A stretch of 12,500 nucleotides of DNA from an uncultured Porphyromonadaceae bacterium (GCA_900544305.1 UQUV01000060.1:1-12500); one strand, 5' to 3'. Counted from the first letter of the stretch, positions 1 through 8,055 are shown. Notes: a model not told the origin generated them from the sequence alone. Program-made: numbers and translations.

Positions 1-12
1 GAGGACGGCCCT

Positions 13-26
13 ATCATTATAATGAT
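13..26. promoter_or_regulatory. 14-bp perfect palindrome upstream of the susC-like promoter
   Basis: ATCATTATAATGAT is a perfect inverted repeat with no spacer. It lies about 38 bp upstream of the putative -7 element, roughly 50-65 bp before the expected transcription start. That position would suit an activator or other dimeric regulator, but no regulator gene is visible and AT-rich palindromes also arise by chance. Seen directly as a palindrome; operator function is inference. Confidence 0.3.
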
Positions 27-63
27 GTATGAACTTTTAGCGGACAGTAATAAAAATTTATAC

Positions 64-71
64 TAACTTTG
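64..71 (+). promoter_or_regulatory. Putative Bacteroidetes-type -7 promoter element for the susC/susD operon
   Basis: TAACTTTG matches the Bacteroidetes -7 consensus TAnnTTTG exactly. Transcription would start near position 78, giving a leader of about 125 nt before the susC-like ATG at 202, in keeping with the long leaders common for this gene family. The -33 element is poor: the closest candidate is TTTTAG at 35-40, with a spacer a little longer than usual. A weak -33 would fit a promoter that needs an activator. Confidence 0.5.
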
Positions 72-140
72 TCGACGGATGTGTGCGTTTTTTTGTCTAT
101 AAATCATACAAAAAATCGGATAACCAACCTTAAGGTAACT

Positions 141-167
141 ATGAACTTAGTGAAACCCTTAAAATAA
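141..167 (+). other. Possible 8-codon upstream ORF in the susC-like leader
   Basis: An ATG at 141 opens a frame encoding MNLVKPLK and stops at TAA 165-167, 34 nt before the susC-like start codon. It lies inside the predicted mRNA leader. The surrounding leader contains three copies of AACTTA (144, 166, 180). No clear Shine-Dalgarno sequence precedes it, which is normal for this phylum, so translation can be neither supported nor excluded. It may be chance in an AT-rich leader. Confidence 0.2.
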
Positions 168-201
168 CTTACCATTACAAACTTAACTAAAAACTGTATT
201 T

Positions 202-2373
202 ATGAGTGAAAATCACAAAAACAGAAGGAAACTTCTTGCTACTGTAGCGATTTGTGCCGCTCTATTGGGCAATGGTACAGCTATGGCTGCTGAAGCTGCT
301 CCTCAAACAGTGCAGGGAACAGCTCAGTCCGGTTCCATTTCCGGTATGGTGGTGGATGCAGACGGTGAACCGATTATCGGTGCCAGCGTAATGCAGAAAG
401 GTACGAACACCGGTACAGCAACTGACCTTGACGGACGCTTTACCTTGAAAGTGAAAAGAGGAACTCCTCTGACAATTTCTTATGTCGGCTTTGAACCGCA
501 GACTGTCCTTGCTTCTAATGACATGCAGGTAGTGTTGAAATCCAGCACTGAGTTGCTTGATGAAGTAGTTGTCGTTGGTTACGGTGTGCAAAAGAAGGTG
601 AACTTGACAGGTGCTGTGGCTAACATTGATGTGGAAGAAGCAGTTGCTAGCCGTCCGATTACCGACATCGCAAAAGCCCTTCAGGGTGTTTCTCCGGGTG
701 TTAACGTAACAACTAACCTTGGTGGTGTAGGTGTTGAATCTACTATCAAACTTCGTGGTTCTACAGGTTCTTTGAGTGCTTCTGGCGGTACTTCTCCGCT
801 TATTTTGGTGGACAACGTGGAAGTTCCGAGCTTGAGCATGGTGAACCCTGATGATATCGAATCTATTTCAGTATTGAAAGATGCTGCTTCATCTTCTATT
901 TACGGTACTCGTGCTGCTTGGGGTGTGATTTTGATTACAACCAAGACCGGTAAGAAAAACGAAAAACCGAGAATTACATACTCAAACAACTTCGCTTGGA
1001 GTACTCCGACTACGATGCCGCAGGTGGCAAAAACATATGAATCCGCGCAAGCTATTCTTTTGGCTGCACAGCGTTCAAATCCTGCTACAACCAATGTTTC
1101 TTCAGTTGGCTATAATGTTAGTGCTGAAGCCATTGAAAAAATGAAAGAATGGGATGCCCTTTATGGTGGCATGAGCCAGGAAGAATTGGGCGAAATGCAG
1201 CTGGGACGCGACTTCGAACAAATTGGTGGCAAATGGTACTGGTACCGCGGCTTTGACCCTATCGACATGTTCCTTCGCGACTGGACTCCACAACAGAAAC
1301 ACAATCTTTCTATTTCAGGCGGTAGTGACAAGACTACCTATAATATTGGTATGGGCTATTTGGATCAAAACGGTGTTATCAAAGTAAACCCTGATGACTA
1401 TAAGCGTTATACGTTCAATGCCAATGTCAATACACAAATTCGTGATTGGTGGTCTGTTCGCGCCAATGTAATGTTCTCTCGTTCACAGAAGAAAGAACCG
1501 TACAAATATACAAGCGGTTATACAGACTTGTGGTATTATCTGCTCCGTTGGCCGGCATTCTATCCTTATGGTACATACGAAGGAAAGCCGTTCCGTTCAG
1601 CCATTACAGAAGTACAGTATGCAAATCATGAGTATACAACTCGTAACTTTACTCGTGTGAACTTAGGCTCAACTGTTTCTCCGATTGAAGGTTTGGATGT
1701 AAACTTTGACTATACATTCGCTCTCTACAATACATATTTAAAACGCGAAGGTGGTGAAGTTTACGGTTATGACTTCTTTAACACGAACAACCCGTTGCAA
1801 TATACAAGCTTGTACAGCGCGACTCACAACCGAGCTGTGGAAGACAGCGAATATACAATGGTGAACACGTTCAAAGCCTATGCAACTTACGCCAAGACTT
1901 TCAATGAAAACCACAATTTGAAAGTGATGGTCGGTATGGATGCTGAAACTCGTGAAAAATTGGGCCACTATTCTGAACGTCTTGAATTGGTGAACCTTGA
2001 CAAGCCGGAAATCAACCTGGCTCTTGGCGATCAATTTGTTGACGGAGACCCGTTCCACAATGATTATGCAGCAGCCGGTGTATTTGGTCGTATCAACTAC
2101 GACTATAAAGGCAAGTATCTTGCTGAAGTGAATGCTCGCTACGATGGTTCTTCATTGTTCCCCGAAGGTAAGAAATGGGCATTCTTCCCATCTGGTTCTC
2201 TTGGTTGGCGTTTGAGTGAAGAAAATTTCATGAAATGGGCTAAGCCGGCACTGTCCGACTTTAAGGTTCGCGGTTCTTGGGGTACAATCGGTAATCAGGA
2301 TGTAGCTTCCTATTCATATTTGTCAATTATGGATGTTAGTGCAAGTTCTGGCTGGTCAGTTGGTTGGTGGTAA
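202..2373 (+). CDS. SusC-like transporter, N-terminal part (signal peptide, plug, first part of barrel)
   Basis: The 723-residue frame starts at ATG 202. Residues 1-30 form a signal peptide (basic start, hydrophobic core, AMA-type cleavage site). Residues about 46-115 are a CarboxypepD_reg-like beta-sandwich (SGMVVDADGEPIIGASV, then ISYVGFEPQ). The TonB box EVVVVGYG is at 121-128. The plug runs to about 250 and includes SVLKDAASSSIYGTRAAWG (223-241) followed by VILITTKTGK; the family usually has SIYGxRAANG or AAFG here, so Trp-240 is a variant. Barrel strands follow, including the conserved RGSWGTIGNQDV near the end. The last residues after SSGW are out of frame and end at TAA 2371-2373. A product ending here would lack about a third of the barrel and is unlikely to fold. 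Codons are rich in CGT, GGT and GAA, typical of highly expressed genes in this group. Confidence 0.9.
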   Translation: MSENHKNRRKLLATVAICAALLGNGTAMAAEAAPQTVQGTAQSGSISGMVVDADGEPIIGASVMQKGTNTGTATDLDGRFTLKVKRGTPLTISYVGFEPQTVLASNDMQVVLKSSTELLDEVVVVGYGVQKKVNLTGAVANIDVEEAVASRPITDIAKALQGVSPGVNVTTNLGGVGVESTIKLRGSTGSLSASGGTSPLILVDNVEVPSLSMVNPDDIESISVLKDAASSSIYGTRAAWGVILITTKTGKKNEKPRITYSNNFAWSTPTTMPQVAKTYESAQAILLAAQRSNPATTNVSSVGYNVSAEAIEKMKEWDALYGGMSQEELGEMQLGRDFEQIGGKWYWYRGFDPIDMFLRDWTPQQKHNLSISGGSDKTTYNIGMGYLDQNGVIKVNPDDYKRYTFNANVNTQIRDWWSVRANVMFSRSQKKEPYKYTSGYTDLWYYLLRWPAFYPYGTYEGKPFRSAITEVQYANHEYTTRNFTRVNLGSTVSPIEGLDVNFDYTFALYNTYLKREGGEVYGYDFFNTNNPLQYTSLYSATHNRAVEDSEYTMVNTFKAYATYAKTFNENHNLKVMVGMDAETREKLGHYSERLELVNLDKPEINLALGDQFVDGDPFHNDYAAAGVFGRINYDYKGKYLAEVNARYDGSSLFPEGKKWAFFPSGSLGWRLSEENFMKWAKPALSDFKVRGSWGTIGNQDVASYSYLSIMDVSASSGWSVGWW

Positions 2374-3529
2374 GGAACTTCCTTATATTGGAGTGCCTTC
2401 TGTAGTTTCTCCAGCATTGACGTGGGAACGTGTAACTACTATGGACTTCGGTTTTGATGCTCGTTTGTTTGACAATGCATTGACTATCACATTTGACTGG
2501 TATCAACGTACAACTTCAGGTATGCACTCTCCGGGTGAAACGTTGCCATCTACATTCGGTAGCTCAACAATGCCGAAGGTGAACGAAGGTGAAATGCAGG
2601 GTCGCGGATTTGAAATTGCTGTGGGTTATCAAAAACAATTCGACTGTGGTCTTGGATTCTCTATTGGTGCAAACTTGTCTAAAGTTCAAGAAAAGATTAC
2701 TAAATACAATAACCCGAACAAGAATATCTATGGAACTTACGAAGGTAAGATCATCGGTGAAATCTGGGGTTATGAAACAGACCGTCTGTTCCAATATGAG
2801 GACTGTAAAGAAGTCACAGATGATAAGGGTAATTCTATGTGGGTAATTGACACAAGCAAACCGGGTATTGCTGACCAGTCACTCTATGAAAGCGGTTCAT
2901 TCAAATATGGCCCGGGTGACGTGAAGTACAAAGACCTTAATGGTGACAATAAGATTACTTACGGTGAAGAAACTTTGGAAAATCACGGTGACTTGAAGCG
3001 TATTGGTAACACATTGCCTAACTTCGAATATGGTTTCACTCTTGGTTTGACATACAAAGGCTTCGACTTCTCGACATTCTTCCAGGGTGTAGGTTCTCGT
3101 GACGTTTGGGCAGTTGGTCAGGTAGGTATTCCGGGCTATATGCCGAGCGAAGGTTGGTTGGCTCACCAGATGGACTACTGGACACCGGAAAATACAGATG
3201 CATTCTATCCGCGTCCAACTTCTCACTCTTGGTTGAACAACGCTCAGAACTTCTTGCGTCAGACTCGTTACTTGCAGGATATGTCATACTTGCGTTGCAA
3301 GAACATCACATTCGGATACACATTCCCGGAAAAATGGATGAACACGATTACATTCACTTCTGGTCGTATCTATGTCAGCGCAGAAAACGTATTTGAATTT
3401 GAAAACGGCTATATTCCAGTTGACCCTGAAACCACTGAATATGCAGCAGCTTCAAACGGTTCTTTGAAATTCGGTAAGAGCTATCCGTTTACAAGAACAG
3501 TATCATTTGGTCTTCAACTTACATTCTAA
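2333..3529 (+). CDS. SusC-like transporter, C-terminal barrel part (out of frame with the first part)
   Basis: This 398-codon frame carries the rest of the SusC barrel. True homology begins about residue 11 (VGGKELPYIGVPSVVS), and the preceding ATG at 2333 is only the frame's first start, not a likely natural one: no signal peptide follows and no ribosome site is evident. Family marks include SPALTWERVTTMDFGFDARLF (first 20 residues from 26), an EF-hand-like loop DLNGDNKITYGEE at 201-213 after PGDVKYK, ISVSAENVF-type strand text near 347-354, and a C-terminal end TVSFGLQLTF whose final Phe suits BAM-dependent insertion. Without the N-terminal part it would not be exported. It ends 6 nt before the susD-like gene, so its translation may still matter for coupling. 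Confidence 0.85.
   Translation: MLVQVLAGQLVGGKELPYIGVPSVVSPALTWERVTTMDFGFDARLFDNALTITFDWYQRTTSGMHSPGETLPSTFGSSTMPKVNEGEMQGRGFEIAVGYQKQFDCGLGFSIGANLSKVQEKITKYNNPNKNIYGTYEGKIIGEIWGYETDRLFQYEDCKEVTDDKGNSMWVIDTSKPGIADQSLYESGSFKYGPGDVKYKDLNGDNKITYGEETLENHGDLKRIGNTLPNFEYGFTLGLTYKGFDFSTFFQGVGSRDVWAVGQVGIPGYMPSEGWLAHQMDYWTPENTDAFYPRPTSHSWLNNAQNFLRQTRYLQDMSYLRCKNITFGYTFPEKWMNTITFTSGRIYVSAENVFEFENGYIPVDPETTEYAAASNGSLKFGKSYPFTRTVSFGLQLTF
2360..2367 (+). repeat. Tandem TTGG duplication at the susC frameshift
   Basis: Two adjacent TTGG units, followed directly by TGG, lie exactly where the two SusC frames meet. A four-base gain shifts the frame by one. With a single unit the codons read TGG TCA GTT GGT GGT AAG (W S V G G K), which joins the two halves smoothly. 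Alternative repairs, such as removing T2356 alone, also restore the frame but add an extra residue between W and GG compared with family spacing. Confidence 0.7.
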
Positions 3530-3535
3530 AATCTT

Positions 3536-5350
3536 ATGAAAACAAAAATATTAGCAATATTGGCATTGGCGGGTTCAATTGTATCGTGCTCGGACTATCT
3601 CGAACGTCCTCCATACGATAAGGTTGAAAACTCTCCGGAATTCTACAATAGTGAAAACAATGTCCGTTCGACGGTAAACGGATGGTATGACATTTATTTC
3701 ACTGGTTATGAAACTGGTTGGACAAGATCTGACTTTTTCGACGGAACTGACCGTGCAAACTGGTGCGATGACTTGGCGCAGGAATCTGCAACTTATTTCA
3801 CGACAGTGGCTCCGTCAACCAGCACAAACTGGTCGTTTGCAAATGTACGCCGCATCAATCTCCTTTTTGAAGGTGTGACTGCTTCAACATTGCCGGAAGA
3901 AGTTAAAAACCACTGGTTGGGTATCGCCCGTTTCTTCCGTGGTATGGAATATGCCCGTTTGGTAAGAATGTTTGGCGATGTTCCTTACTATGATCATGTA
4001 GTGCTCAATACGGACGTAAAAGACTTGTACAAGCCTCGTGACAGCCGTGAGTATGTGATGGACAAGGTGGCTGAAGATTTTGAATTTGCATCAAAATTCG
4101 TTCGTCAAAGTGATGGTACCAAAGGATTGACTGTCAATCGCGACGTAGTGAATGCTTTTATCTCTCGCGTTATGTTGTTCGAAGGTACATGGCAGAAATA
4201 TGTAGAAAAGAATGACGAATATGCAGCTAAATATTTGCAGATTGCCAAGACTGCCGCTGAAACAGTAATGAGCAGTGGTTATACTATCTCTGATAACTAT
4301 AAGGCGCTTACTAATTCTATTTCATTGGCAGGCAATCCTGAAATCATTCTTTATCGTGAATATGAAGAGGGTGTAATCACTCACGCTGAAATGTCATGGC
4401 AGAGTGAGCAGACTTTGGGTAATGCTCCTTCAAAGGATCTTATCGATAGCTATCTGACAACAAACGGTCTTCCTATCGCTCAAGCTGGTAATGACCAATA
4501 TAAGGGCGACAAGACTTTCAAGGATGAAATGACAAACCGTGACCCACGTTTGAGCTACAATATCGTAGACAGCCTTTGCCTGAATGGGGTAACAGGTGCA
4601 GTTTATGGTATCAGCGGATATATGGGCAACCGTTTCGTGAATACTGACTTGATGAACACTCCTGGCGGTCAGAGCTCAACTAACATCACAGACGCTCCTA
4701 TCATGAAACTCAATGAAGTTATGTTGAACTACTTGGAAGCAGCTGCTGAATTGGCTCAACTTGGCAAGTATACTTTGACTCAGACTGACTTGGATAACAC
4801 TATCAATGCCATCCGCGACCGTGCTGACGTGAAAATGCCGCATGTTACTTTGAAGGGTGACCAATTTGAAGTGGAAGGTGTTGTGGTTGACGACCCGAAC
4901 CGTGATAAGGGTTATGCTGAAGTTCCTGGTGACTACGCTGTTCCTTCTATCATTTGGGAAATTCGTCGTGAACGTCGTATTGAATTGGTTTACGAAGGTA
5001 TCCGTTTCGACGATATCCGTCGTTGGGGTAAGCTCCACTATGCTGACATGGTTCTCAACAAGAAGTTGAACCTTGGTTCTTGGTTGGATAAAGAGGCTTA
5101 TATTGAAGAATTTAACAAAACAGCTCCGGCGGGTAAAGAATTGACACTTGAAAAGTTGGAAGCGATTTATTTGGATCGTGCAGGTAATGCCGGTTATATT
5201 AAGCCGATTCCTTCAGATTTGAATGTCCGTACTTATGCAGATAAGGACTATCTCTATCCTATCCCAACAGGACAGATTTCTCTTTACAAGAGCAAGAGCG
5301 AACAACTTGGCGACCCGAGCATCAAACTTGAGCAGAATCCGGGTTGGTAA
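3536..5350 (+). CDS. SusD/RagB-family surface nutrient-binding lipoprotein
   Basis: SusD homologues are alpha-helical lipoproteins that sit on the cell surface, bind the nutrient and act as a hinged lid on the SusC barrel. The 604-residue product starts with MKTKILAILALAGSIVSC, a lipoprotein signal with the acylated cysteine at 18. The residues after it, SDYLE, match the Ser-Asp/Glu surface-export signal of Bacteroidetes. The N-terminal SusD-like domain includes HWLGIARFFRGMEYARLVRM and FGDVPYYD, in the TPR-like helices. The C-terminal RagB/SusD domain includes EIRRERRIELVYEGIRFDDI-RRWGK and the typical ending YLYPIPTGQI...LEQNPGW. Length is normal. It follows the susC-like gene by 6 nt and is followed by a strong terminator, so the operon ends here without any glycoside hydrolase. 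If susC is really broken, this lid lacks its partner unless another SusC substitutes. Confidence 0.95.
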   Translation: MKTKILAILALAGSIVSCSDYLERPPYDKVENSPEFYNSENNVRSTVNGWYDIYFTGYETGWTRSDFFDGTDRANWCDDLAQESATYFTTVAPSTSTNWSFANVRRINLLFEGVTASTLPEEVKNHWLGIARFFRGMEYARLVRMFGDVPYYDHVVLNTDVKDLYKPRDSREYVMDKVAEDFEFASKFVRQSDGTKGLTVNRDVVNAFISRVMLFEGTWQKYVEKNDEYAAKYLQIAKTAAETVMSSGYTISDNYKALTNSISLAGNPEIILYREYEEGVITHAEMSWQSEQTLGNAPSKDLIDSYLTTNGLPIAQAGNDQYKGDKTFKDEMTNRDPRLSYNIVDSLCLNGVTGAVYGISGYMGNRFVNTDLMNTPGGQSSTNITDAPIMKLNEVMLNYLEAAAELAQLGKYTLTQTDLDNTINAIRDRADVKMPHVTLKGDQFEVEGVVVDDPNRDKGYAEVPGDYAVPSIIWEIRRERRIELVYEGIRFDDIRRWGKLHYADMVLNKKLNLGSWLDKEAYIEEFNKTAPAGKELTLEKLEAIYLDRAGNAGYIKPIPSDLNVRTYADKDYLYPIPTGQISLYKSKSEQLGDPSIKLEQNPGW

Positions 5351-5394
5351 TTGGCAGATTGCTCTGTTCGAAATAACTTGAACAAATAACTCAT

Positions 5395-5436
5395 GCGGGG
5401 ATGTTTCTTTCGGGAAGCATCCCCGCTGTTTTTGTT
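5395..5436 (+). terminator. Intrinsic terminator of the susC/susD operon
   Basis: A 13-bp stem pairs 5395-5407 with 5414-5426 around a 6-nt loop; its base is GCGGGGATG/CATCCCCGC and it contains one G-U pair. The T-rich tract TGTTTTTGTT follows. It lies 44 nt after the susD-like stop and 90 nt before the ATPase gene, and separates the two transcription units. Confidence 0.9.
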
Positions 5437-5525
5437 GGCTTGCTGAATTTATTTTTCATTTTCTGGCTCCAGTTGAGCATTTTCTCCGATTCGTTTGTTA
5501 TTTTAGTGCGTTAATTTGAAATGTT

Positions 5526-7703
5526 ATGGAAAAAACAACAGTCCCTGTTCTTGAAATGAGCTGTGTCGTATGTGCCGGAAATGTGGAGCGTACGGTGGCC
5601 GGACTTGAAGGTGTGGCTTCGGCATCGGTTAACTTTGCCGCCAATTCGCTGACGGTGGAGTACGACGAACGGAAAATCAGTTTGCAGCAGATAAAGAAGG
5701 CCGTGCAAGATGCCGGTTATGATTTGGTCCTGTCTGACACTGACAAAGCTCGGGAACAGGCCGAGAAGAAAGTATATGAGGAATTGCGTCGCCGGCTGCT
5801 GGTGGCATGGTGTCTGTCTGTACCTGTTGCCGTACTGTCGATGACGGAGCTCGGCTATACGGTTGCAGGCCATTGGGTACTGGCTTTGTTGGCTACTGTA
5901 GTTTTGGGCTATTCAGGCCGGGATTTCTACCGCCGTGCCTGGAAGATGGCCCGTCAGCGTTCGGCCAACATGGACACGCTTGTGGCGTTGAGCACGGCTG
6001 TTGCCTGGGTATTCAGCCTGTTTCTGACCGTGTTTCCTTCGTTTTCCGATACGCATGGGCTGGGACATTTCGTATATTTCGATTCGGCCACGATGATTGT
6101 GGCTTTCGTGCTGACCGGAAAATGGCTGGAGGAAAAGGCAAAAAACAGTACGACATCAGCTATCCGCAGCCTGATGAAGCTACAGCCTGCAACAGCTGTG
6201 CTTGTTGATGGCGAGACGGAGCGTGAAGTGGGTGTCGATGAACTGAAAATTGGCGACCGTGTGCTTGTCCGTCCGGGCGGACGTATTCCGGTTGACGGAG
6301 CGGTGGTGTCCGGCTATTCGTCGGTCGACGAAAGTATGCTGACAGGCGAGTCGGTTGCCGTGGAGAAAGAAGCCGGAAGCAGTGTGTTTGCCGGAACGAT
6401 AAACATGCAGGGTGCTATTGTGGTCAGCGTGCAGAAGCTGGCAGCCGACACGATGCTGGCACAGATGGTGGAAATGGTGCGCGAGGCGCAGGGCAGCAAA
6501 GCTCCCGTGCAGCGTGTGGCCGACACGATAAGCAAATATTTTACGTTTGTCGTTGTGAGTCTTGCCGTGCTGACATTTGCCGTGTGGCTGCTTGTCGGCG
6601 GAACGGCCGTATTTTCGTCTGCGCTTGTCTGTGCTGTTTCGGTGCTTGTCATCGCTTGTCCGTGCGCGTTGGGATTGGCTACGCCTACGGCCATCACTGT
6701 TGGAATCGGTAAGGCGGCCGAGGGGCATATATTAATTAAGGATGCGGCCGCGTTGGAAAAGGTTTGCAAAGTGTCGGCCGTGCTGCTCGACAAGACGGGA
6801 ACGGTGACAGAAGGCCGTCCGATAGTCGTTTCCATGAAACGCAGCCCGGAGTTGACTGACGAACAGCTTTCGGTGCTGTATGCCGCCGAGAAAAAATCAG
6901 AGCATCCGTTGGCTTCTGTCATTGTGGAACATTTGCAGCGGCAGGGTGTGACGGCACTCGAACTCGACATATTTGAGGCTGTGGCAGGACGCGGAGTGCG
7001 GATGGCTTGCCGTGGCAAGGAATATTGGGCAGGAAGTGAACGCTATGCCCGGGAAAACGGAGTGGACGGAAAATTGCCGGAAAGCAAAGGCGGCAGCAGT
7101 GTGTATTTCGGTAGCGGAAACCAACTGCTTGCTACGCTTGAACTCGCCGACCATGTGAAGGAGTCGTCGCCTGTGGCAATCGACCGCATGAAGCGCATGG
7201 GGCTGAAGGTGTATATGCTTTCGGGCGACAACGAGGAAGCCGTGGCGCGCGTTGCTTCGGAGGCCGACATTTCCTTGTGGAAATCGCGGATGCTGCCGTC
7301 CGACAAGGATGCTTTTGTGCGAGAATTGCAGCAGCGGGGTGAAGTTGTGGCAATGGTGGGCGACGGTGTGAACGATTCGCAGGCCCTTGCGCGCGCTGAT
7401 GTAGGTATAGCCATGGGAAGCGGAACAGACGTGGCGATGGAAACAGCCATGATGACTTTCACAACCTCCGATTTGGAACTCCTGCCGGCAGCAGTTCGTC
7501 TGTCGAGAAAAACCATGAACATTGTTCATCAGAACCTGTTCTGGGCATTTATCTATAACGTGATAGGAATACCGGTAGCCGCCGGCGTGCTGTTCCCTGT
7601 CTTTTGCGTGACACTGAACCCGATGTGGGCAAGTGCGGCAATGGCTGTCAGTTCGCTGACGGTAGTGCTGAACAGTTTGCGGCTGAAGTTTGTTAAAATG
7701 TAA
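5526..7703 (+). CDS. copA: Cu+-exporting P1B-type ATPase (CopA-like)
   Basis: This inner-membrane pump uses ATP to expel Cu+ (or Ag+) from the cytosol. In its 725 residues, one N-terminal HMA domain (about 5-68) carries the metal site MSCVVC, with Cys 13 and 16. Eight transmembrane segments are expected; the sixth holds the transport motif CPC (378-380). The actuator loop has TGES (273-276), the phosphorylation site is DKTGT (Asp 422), the nucleotide domain has SEHP (458-461), and the hinge has GDGVND (612-617). Tyr677-Asn678 in TM7 and M706-xx-S709-S710 in TM8 are the signature residues of the copper class P1B-1, so copper is better supported than Zn/Cd. ATG 5526 fits the HMA start. A possible weak promoter, TATTTTAG at 5499-5506, lies just upstream. 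No CsoR- or CueR-like regulator is visible. A small HMA protein gene follows after 29 nt. Confidence 0.95.
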   Translation: MEKTTVPVLEMSCVVCAGNVERTVAGLEGVASASVNFAANSLTVEYDERKISLQQIKKAVQDAGYDLVLSDTDKAREQAEKKVYEELRRRLLVAWCLSVPVAVLSMTELGYTVAGHWVLALLATVVLGYSGRDFYRRAWKMARQRSANMDTLVALSTAVAWVFSLFLTVFPSFSDTHGLGHFVYFDSATMIVAFVLTGKWLEEKAKNSTTSAIRSLMKLQPATAVLVDGETEREVGVDELKIGDRVLVRPGGRIPVDGAVVSGYSSVDESMLTGESVAVEKEAGSSVFAGTINMQGAIVVSVQKLAADTMLAQMVEMVREAQGSKAPVQRVADTISKYFTFVVVSLAVLTFAVWLLVGGTAVFSSALVCAVSVLVIACPCALGLATPTAITVGIGKAAEGHILIKDAAALEKVCKVSAVLLDKTGTVTEGRPIVVSMKRSPELTDEQLSVLYAAEKKSEHPLASVIVEHLQRQGVTALELDIFEAVAGRGVRMACRGKEYWAGSERYARENGVDGKLPESKGGSSVYFGSGNQLLATLELADHVKESSPVAIDRMKRMGLKVYMLSGDNEEAVARVASEADISLWKSRMLPSDKDAFVRELQQRGEVVAMVGDGVNDSQALARADVGIAMGSGTDVAMETAMMTFTTSDLELLPAAVRLSRKTMNIVHQNLFWAFIYNVIGIPVAAGVLFPVFCVTLNPMWASAAMAVSSLTVVLNSLRLKFVKM

Positions 7704-7732
7704 TTATTCACAAAATATAAAGAAGCGGAAAA

Positions 7733-7942
7733 ATGGAAGAAAGAAGATACCGTACATCAGCAAAATGCAATGGCTGTGTGAGTGCCATTGCCGGGAAATT
7801 GGATGAAATAATGGGACGTGAGGACTGGAACATTGACTTGACGTCGCCCGACCGTGTCCTGACAGTGAAATCCGACGTGGCCGAAGAGGAAATCGTGAGC
7901 CGAGTAAAGGGCCTCGGTTTCAAGATTGAACGCCTGGGTTGA
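7733..7942 (+). CDS. Small HMA-domain protein, probable copper chaperone
   Basis: A 69-residue protein that fills a single heavy-metal-associated domain of beta-alpha-beta-beta-alpha-beta type. The metal site is KCNGC, with Cys 12 and 15, in the loop before the first helix (VSAIAGKLDEI). The second half, VLTVKSDVAEEEIVSRVKGL, gives the later strand and helix. Proteins of this kind carry Cu+ in the cytosol and pass it to the N-terminal HMA domain or membrane site of a CopA pump. The gene starts 29 nt after the ATPase stop, with the purine-rich AGAAGCGGAAAA just ahead of its ATG, so the two genes are very likely co-transcribed. It has no signal peptide, so it is cytosolic. The family call is firm; copper rather than another soft metal is inferred from the neighbour. 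The metal-site loop differs from the more common MxCxxC form by having Lys before the first Cys. Confidence 0.88.
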   Translation: MEERRYRTSAKCNGCVSAIAGKLDEIMGREDWNIDLTSPDRVLTVKSDVAEEEIVSRVKGLGFKIERLG

Positions 7943-8055
7943 CCTGGGTCTGCCTGCAATTTCCGGTAAGATCGGTTTGGGGATGGAGTGCCGTTTCTGT
8001 CGGTGCGGAACCGTAATTTAGGAATTTTTAAAGTAGCATTCTGCGGTGGAATGTT

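Larger units (their letters stand above)
202..3529 (+). pseudogene. SusC/RagA-family TonB-dependent outer-membrane transporter, broken by a frameshift
   Basis: This is one susC-like gene spread over two reading frames, 202-2373 and 2333-3529. SusC proteins are 22-strand TonB-dependent barrels that import glycans or other large nutrients across the outer membrane together with a SusD lid. All family parts are present: signal peptide, CarboxypepD_reg-like domain, TonB box, plug, barrel and a C-terminal aromatic residue. The break lies at a tandem TTGG duplication (2360-2367). Removing one copy gives ...SGWSVGGKELPY..., which has the W-xx-GG spacing usual for the family, and a protein of about 1107 residues, normal for SusC. 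As read, the gene cannot make a full barrel. The cause may be a real slipped-strand mutation, reversible switching, or a sequence error. The next gene, a susD homologue, starts 6 nt after the stop, so the pair is an operon. Substrate unknown. Confidence 0.85.

Noticed and set aside
2333..2373. Programmed ribosomal frameshift joining the two SusC halves
   Set aside because: There is no slippery heptamer, and TonB receptors are not known to use recoding. A four-base duplication explains the break more simply.
202..5350. Horizontal transfer of the uptake pair, suggested by its different base composition
   Set aside because: The bias is toward codons typical of highly expressed genes of the phylum, and there are no flanking mobility genes at this end of the window.
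6180..7529. Several long minus-strand open frames opposite the copper ATPase
   Set aside because: The plus strand encodes every P-type ATPase motif across this span; the minus-strand products are compositionally odd and overlap one another.
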